From an uncultured Propioniciclava sp. (lineage in GTDB: Bacteria; Actinomycetota; Actinomycetes; Propionibacteriales; Propionibacteriaceae), in assembly GCA_937872005.1 (NCBI GenBank), contig CALMPQ010000031.1, positions 1 to 5,236 on the forward strand: a stretch of 5,236 nt of DNA, written 5' to 3'. Made by a program: the position numbers and the translations under genes. Below the pieces are notes generated by a model that saw only the letters and a program-made list of their open reading frames with translations, made no database searches and was not told the DNA's origin. Of the stretch, positions 1 to 5,236 are shown in pieces (within the stretch, counting starts at the first letter, position 1; each line of letters opens with the position of its first letter).

Positions 1-1619
1 TCGCGGATGCGCAGGAAGTTGAGGTACTCGTCGCGGCACATCCGGCGGAACGCGTTGCCCGAGAGCTCGTTGCGCTGGTGGCGGAGGTAATCCCACAGGC
101 GCCAGGTCGCGGCGATGTCGGACGCGTCGCGGTCTCCGTGCGCCTCGCCGCGGGCGGCGTTGGCGGCGCCGTCCTCGGACCAGAAGCGTCGGTGCAGCGC
201 GTCGGCCTCGGCCTGCTTCTCGGCGGGTCGCTCCCGCACGTCGGGGATCGCCAGGGCGGCGACCACCGGGAGGACGTCCCACGCGACCCCGCGGCGTCCG
301 GCCTCGACGAGCATGCGGCCCAGCCGGGGGTCGACGGGCAGCTTGGCCAGCAGCTTGCCGGTGCGGGTGAGGTGCTGGCCCTCGGCCTGGCCGGGGCGGG
401 CTTCGGCCAGGGCTCCGAGCTCCTTGAGCAGGCGCAGTCCGTCGCGGACCTGGGAGCGGTCGGGCGGCTCGACGAACGGGAAGTCCTCGATCGCGCCCAG
501 GCGGGCGTCGGCCATCTGGAGGATGACGCTGGCGAGGTTGGTGCGCAGGATCTCGGGCTCGGTGAACTCCGGGCGGGCGAGGAAGTCCTCTTCGGAGTAG
601 AGGCGGATCGCGATGCCGGGGCCGAGGCGTCCACACCGGCCGGCGCGCTGGTTGGCGCTGGCCTGGGAGATCTCCTCGATGGGCAGGCGCTGCACCTTGG
701 TGCGCGCCGAGTAGCGGCTGATGCGCGCGAAGCCGGGGTCGACGACGTAGCGGATGCCCGGGACGGTCAGCGACGTCTCGGCGACGTTGGTCGCCAGCAC
801 GACGCGCATGCCGGTGTGCGGCTTGAAGACGCGGTCCTGCTCGGCGGCGCTCAGGCGGGCATACAGCGGCAGCACCTCGGTGTGGGACAGCTTGAGCCCG
901 TTGATCGCCTCAGCGGCGTCGCGGATCTCGCGCTCGCCGGAGCAGAAGACGAGGATGTCGCCCTCGGCCAGCGCGTGCAGCTGGGTGACGGCCTTGGTGA
1001 TGCCCTCGACGAGGTCGTTCTCGTTCTCGAGGGGCTCGTAGACCAGCTCGACCGGGTAGGTGCGCCCGGAGACCTCGATGATGGGGGCATCGTGGAAGTG
1101 TTCGGAGAAGCGCGTCGTGTCGATCGTGGCCGAGGTGATGATCACCTTGAGGTCGGGGCGGCGCGGCAGGAGCTGCTTGAGGTAGCCGAGCAGGAAGTCG
1201 ATGTTGAGTGAGCGCTCGTGGGCCTCGTCGATGATGATCGTGTCGTAGTGGCGCAGGTCGCGGTCGTGGGAGATCTCGGCGAGCAGGATGCCGTCGGTCA
1301 TCAGCTTGACCCTGGTCTGCTTCGTCGCCTGCCGGGTGAACCGCACTTGGTAGCCGACCGTGGAGCCGATCTCGACGCCCATCTCCTCGGCGATGCGGGT
1401 CGCGACCGTGCGGGCGGCGAGCCGGCGCGGCTGGGTGTGGCCGATGCGCTTGCGTCCGGCGAGCAGGGCGATCTTGGGCAGCTGGGTGGTCTTGCCCGAG
1501 CCGGTCTCGCCGGCGACGACCACGACCTGGTTGTGCTCGATGAGGTCGCGGATCTCGTCGACGGCGGCGCTGATGGGCAGGTTCGCGTCGAACGTGATGG
1601 TGGGCTCGGCTACGGGCAT
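1..1619 (-). CDS. hrpA: HrpA-type DEAH-box ATP-dependent RNA helicase, N-terminal 539 codons (3' end outside window)
   Basis: Superfamily 2 DEAH/RHA helicase that couples ATP hydrolysis to RNA remodelling in the cytoplasm; E. coli HrpA has been linked to mRNA processing and to rescue of stalled or collided ribosomes. I translated the frame by hand: it is open from the ATG at 1619 to the window edge. Residues: Walker A GETGSGKTTQ 37-46, motif Ia TQPRRLAAR 62-70, Ib TDGILL 108-113, DEAH box 131-134, SAT 163-165, motif V around LATNVAETSLTVPG 275-288, motif VI QRAGRCGR 324-331. A winged-helix and ratchet-like region follows from about 345. All core motifs are intact. Actinobacterial HrpA proteins are about 1300 residues, so more than half of the gene, including the family C-terminal domain, lies beyond base 1. 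The start is fixed by an in-frame TAG five codons upstream (1634-1632) with no other in-frame start after it. The Shine-Dalgarno match is poor (GGGCAGG almost touching the ATG). It lies 22 bases after the lipoprotein gene in the same direction. Recognition is very secure; the cellular role in this organism is inferred from the family. Confidence 0.97.
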   Translation of the reverse strand, partial: MPVAEPTITFDANLPISAAVDEIRDLIEHNQVVVVAGETGSGKTTQLPKIALLAGRKRIGHTQPRRLAARTVATRIAEEMGVEIGSTVGYQVRFTRQATKQTRVKLMTDGILLAEISHDRDLRHYDTIIIDEAHERSLNIDFLLGYLKQLLPRRPDLKVIITSATIDTTRFSEHFHDAPIIEVSGRTYPVELVYEPLENENDLVEGITKAVTQLHALAEGDILVFCSGEREIRDAAEAINGLKLSHTEVLPLYARLSAAEQDRVFKPHTGMRVVLATNVAETSLTVPGIRYVVDPGFARISRYSARTKVQRLPIEEISQASANQRAGRCGRLGPGIAIRLYSEEDFLARPEFTEPEILRTNLASVILQMADARLGAIEDFPFVEPPDRSQVRDGLRLLKELGALAEARPGQAEGQHLTRTGKLLAKLPVDPRLGRMLVEAGRRGVAWDVLPVVAALAIPDVRERPAEKQAEADALHRRFWSEDGAANAARGEAHGDRDASDIAATWRLWDYLRHQRNELSGNAFRRMCRDEYLNFLRIR

Positions 1620-1641
1620 GGCCTGCCCATGCTACAAGGGG

Positions 1642-2535
1642 TTACCCCGCGGCCTCGATGATCGCGGACGCCGCGGGCCCGGGTCGCCACACCCACGACG
1701 TGTCCGTACCGGGGCGCCAGTGCTCCCAGACACCGCACATGCCCTGCAGGACCACGCGCTCACCGGACGCCGTGGCGCCGACCAACGTCGTCGCGTAGGT
1801 CTGGGTGCAGGAGGACATCTCCTGCTCGGTGCGTCCACCCTCGGTGGCGTGGGCCGCCCAGTCGTCGCGAATCGTCTCCCAGGCCGTGGCGTCGATGGTC
1901 CGGGCTTCTTTCGCCCCGTCGGCGCAGAGGTAGCCGGCAACGGTGGTGTCCATGGTGGCGGGGAGCCACGAGAGGGGGTTCATCCCCATCGCCTCACAGA
2001 CCGGTTCCCCGATCGGGTCGTCGAGGGTGACGGGGGCGGCCTTGCGCTGCTCGAGCAGGCCCATGACGAAGGCATCGAGGACGTGCGGGGCGCCGGTCCT
2101 GTCGCCCACCACACGACAGCCGTACAACTCCCCCCGCAGCTGGACGACCCTGCCCTCGGGGTACTCCAGGACCAGACGGTAAGCCGGGCCGAGTTCTGCC
2201 GTGCAGGTCATCACGGCGAGGTTGGCACGCTCCTGGGCGTTGTACGCCGCCACGACGGCGCCGGGGTCGATGATGAGCGCGTCGGTGGGCGTGACCTGGC
2301 CGATCTCGTGGCCGGGTTCGTTGCACAGGGTGATGCGGCCGACGCCGTCGGGAAGGGTGGCGGGTTTGTCGGCCTCGCCGGCCAGGGCGGCACAGTCGAA
2401 GGGGGTGGCGTCCCAGAGGAGCTCGCCGGGGGCGGTGATCGGCGCCGACGGCGTGGTGGCGGGCGTCCCGGAGTACGTCGAGCAGCCGACCAGGCCGAAG
2501 GCCCCGAGCAGCAGGGCGATCATCGTGCGCTTCAT
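1642..2535 (-). CDS. Secreted lipoprotein of unknown function with a duplicated four-cysteine module (297 aa)
   Basis: I do not recognise a family. The N-terminus is a clear lipoprotein signal: K2-R3, hydrophobic stretch 5-17, lipobox LVGC with lipidation Cys18, then a Thr/Pro/Ser-rich linker to about residue 37. It should be anchored to the outer face of the cytoplasmic membrane. The mature part has eight further cysteines: 48, 71, 111, 140 and 180, 204, 243, 267. The spacings are 23/40/29 and 24/39/24, and matching residues recur (CAAL and CEAM; TLC and YLC; CT 111-112 and 243-244; LV then RVV, L/Q, G, C). This suggests two copies of one domain, each probably with two disulfides. The ATG at 2535 is chosen because it has a good ribosome site and gives a proper signal peptide. 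The frame also stays open upstream into sdhB, but that extension is Arg/Pro-rich shadow sequence. The gene lies 44 bases after sdhB and 22 before hrpA. The coding call is strong; the function is unknown. Confidence 0.92.
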   Translation of the reverse strand: MKRTMIALLLGAFGLVGCSTYSGTPATTPSAPITAPGELLWDATPFDCAALAGEADKPATLPDGVGRITLCNEPGHEIGQVTPTDALIIDPGAVVAAYNAQERANLAVMTCTAELGPAYRLVLEYPEGRVVQLRGELYGCRVVGDRTGAPHVLDAFVMGLLEQRKAAPVTLDDPIGEPVCEAMGMNPLSWLPATMDTTVAGYLCADGAKEARTIDATAWETIRDDWAAHATEGGRTEQEMSSCTQTYATTLVGATASGERVVLQGMCGVWEHWRPGTDTSWVWRPGPAASAIIEAAG

Positions 2536-2539
2536 GCCT

Positions 2540-2546
2540 GCTCCAC
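2540..2546 (-). promoter_or_regulatory. Ribosome binding site that fixes the lipoprotein start
   Basis: The minus strand reads GTGGAGC, with the GGAG core five bases before the ATG at 2535. The frame is open far upstream into sdhB, so this site and the signal peptide that starts right after it decide the start codon. Confidence 0.7.
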
Positions 2547-2579
2547 GCGGCGGCGGGTCGGTTCGTTGCGCCCGGCGGG

Positions 2580-5236
<2,657 letters not shown>

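Noticed and set aside
78..1211. Long plus-strand open frame of 377 codons opposite hrpA
   Set aside because: It is antisense to a helicase frame with every conserved motif in place. Its Gly/Ala/Asp/Val-rich composition is the usual mirror of GC-rich codon use.

Overview
The window is a compact, very GC-rich stretch (roughly 70% G+C by eye) with all four genes on the minus strand. Codon third positions are strongly G/C, and long spurious open frames lie opposite and inside the real genes, as expected at this base composition. The sequences of the succinate dehydrogenase subunits, the HrpA-type helicase and the lipoprotein signal suggest a high-GC actinobacterium. A Propionibacteriales/Nocardioidaceae-like lineage is plausible, but the genus cannot be fixed from the sequence alone.

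In the direction of transcription (right to left), the window starts inside sdhA (5236 down to 3326). This is the flavoprotein subunit of a three-subunit, menaquinone-type succinate dehydrogenase/fumarate reductase, and its 5' end lies outside the window. It overlaps sdhB (3329 to 2580), the iron-sulfur subunit, by four bases (ATGA). A membrane anchor gene (sdhC) is expected just upstream, beyond base 5236. After a 44-base gap comes an unrecognised lipoprotein gene (2535 to 1642). Its mature part appears to be an internal duplication of a four-cysteine module. After a further 22 bases begins an HrpA-type DEAH-box RNA helicase (1619 to 1 and beyond). Only its N-terminal 539 codons are in the window, and they include the complete helicase core.

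SdhA and SdhB together carry electrons from succinate through covalent FAD and three Fe-S clusters to the membrane quinone pool. The lipoprotein and HrpA have no obvious biochemical link to this enzyme. The shared orientation and short gaps (4-base overlap, 44 and 22 bases) allow read-through transcription, but no promoter or U-tract terminator is evident between the genes. There is no RNA gene, mobile element, CRISPR array or gene-free stretch over 50 bases. I found no convincing new multi-gene system. The most interesting item is the duplicated cysteine module of the lipoprotein.
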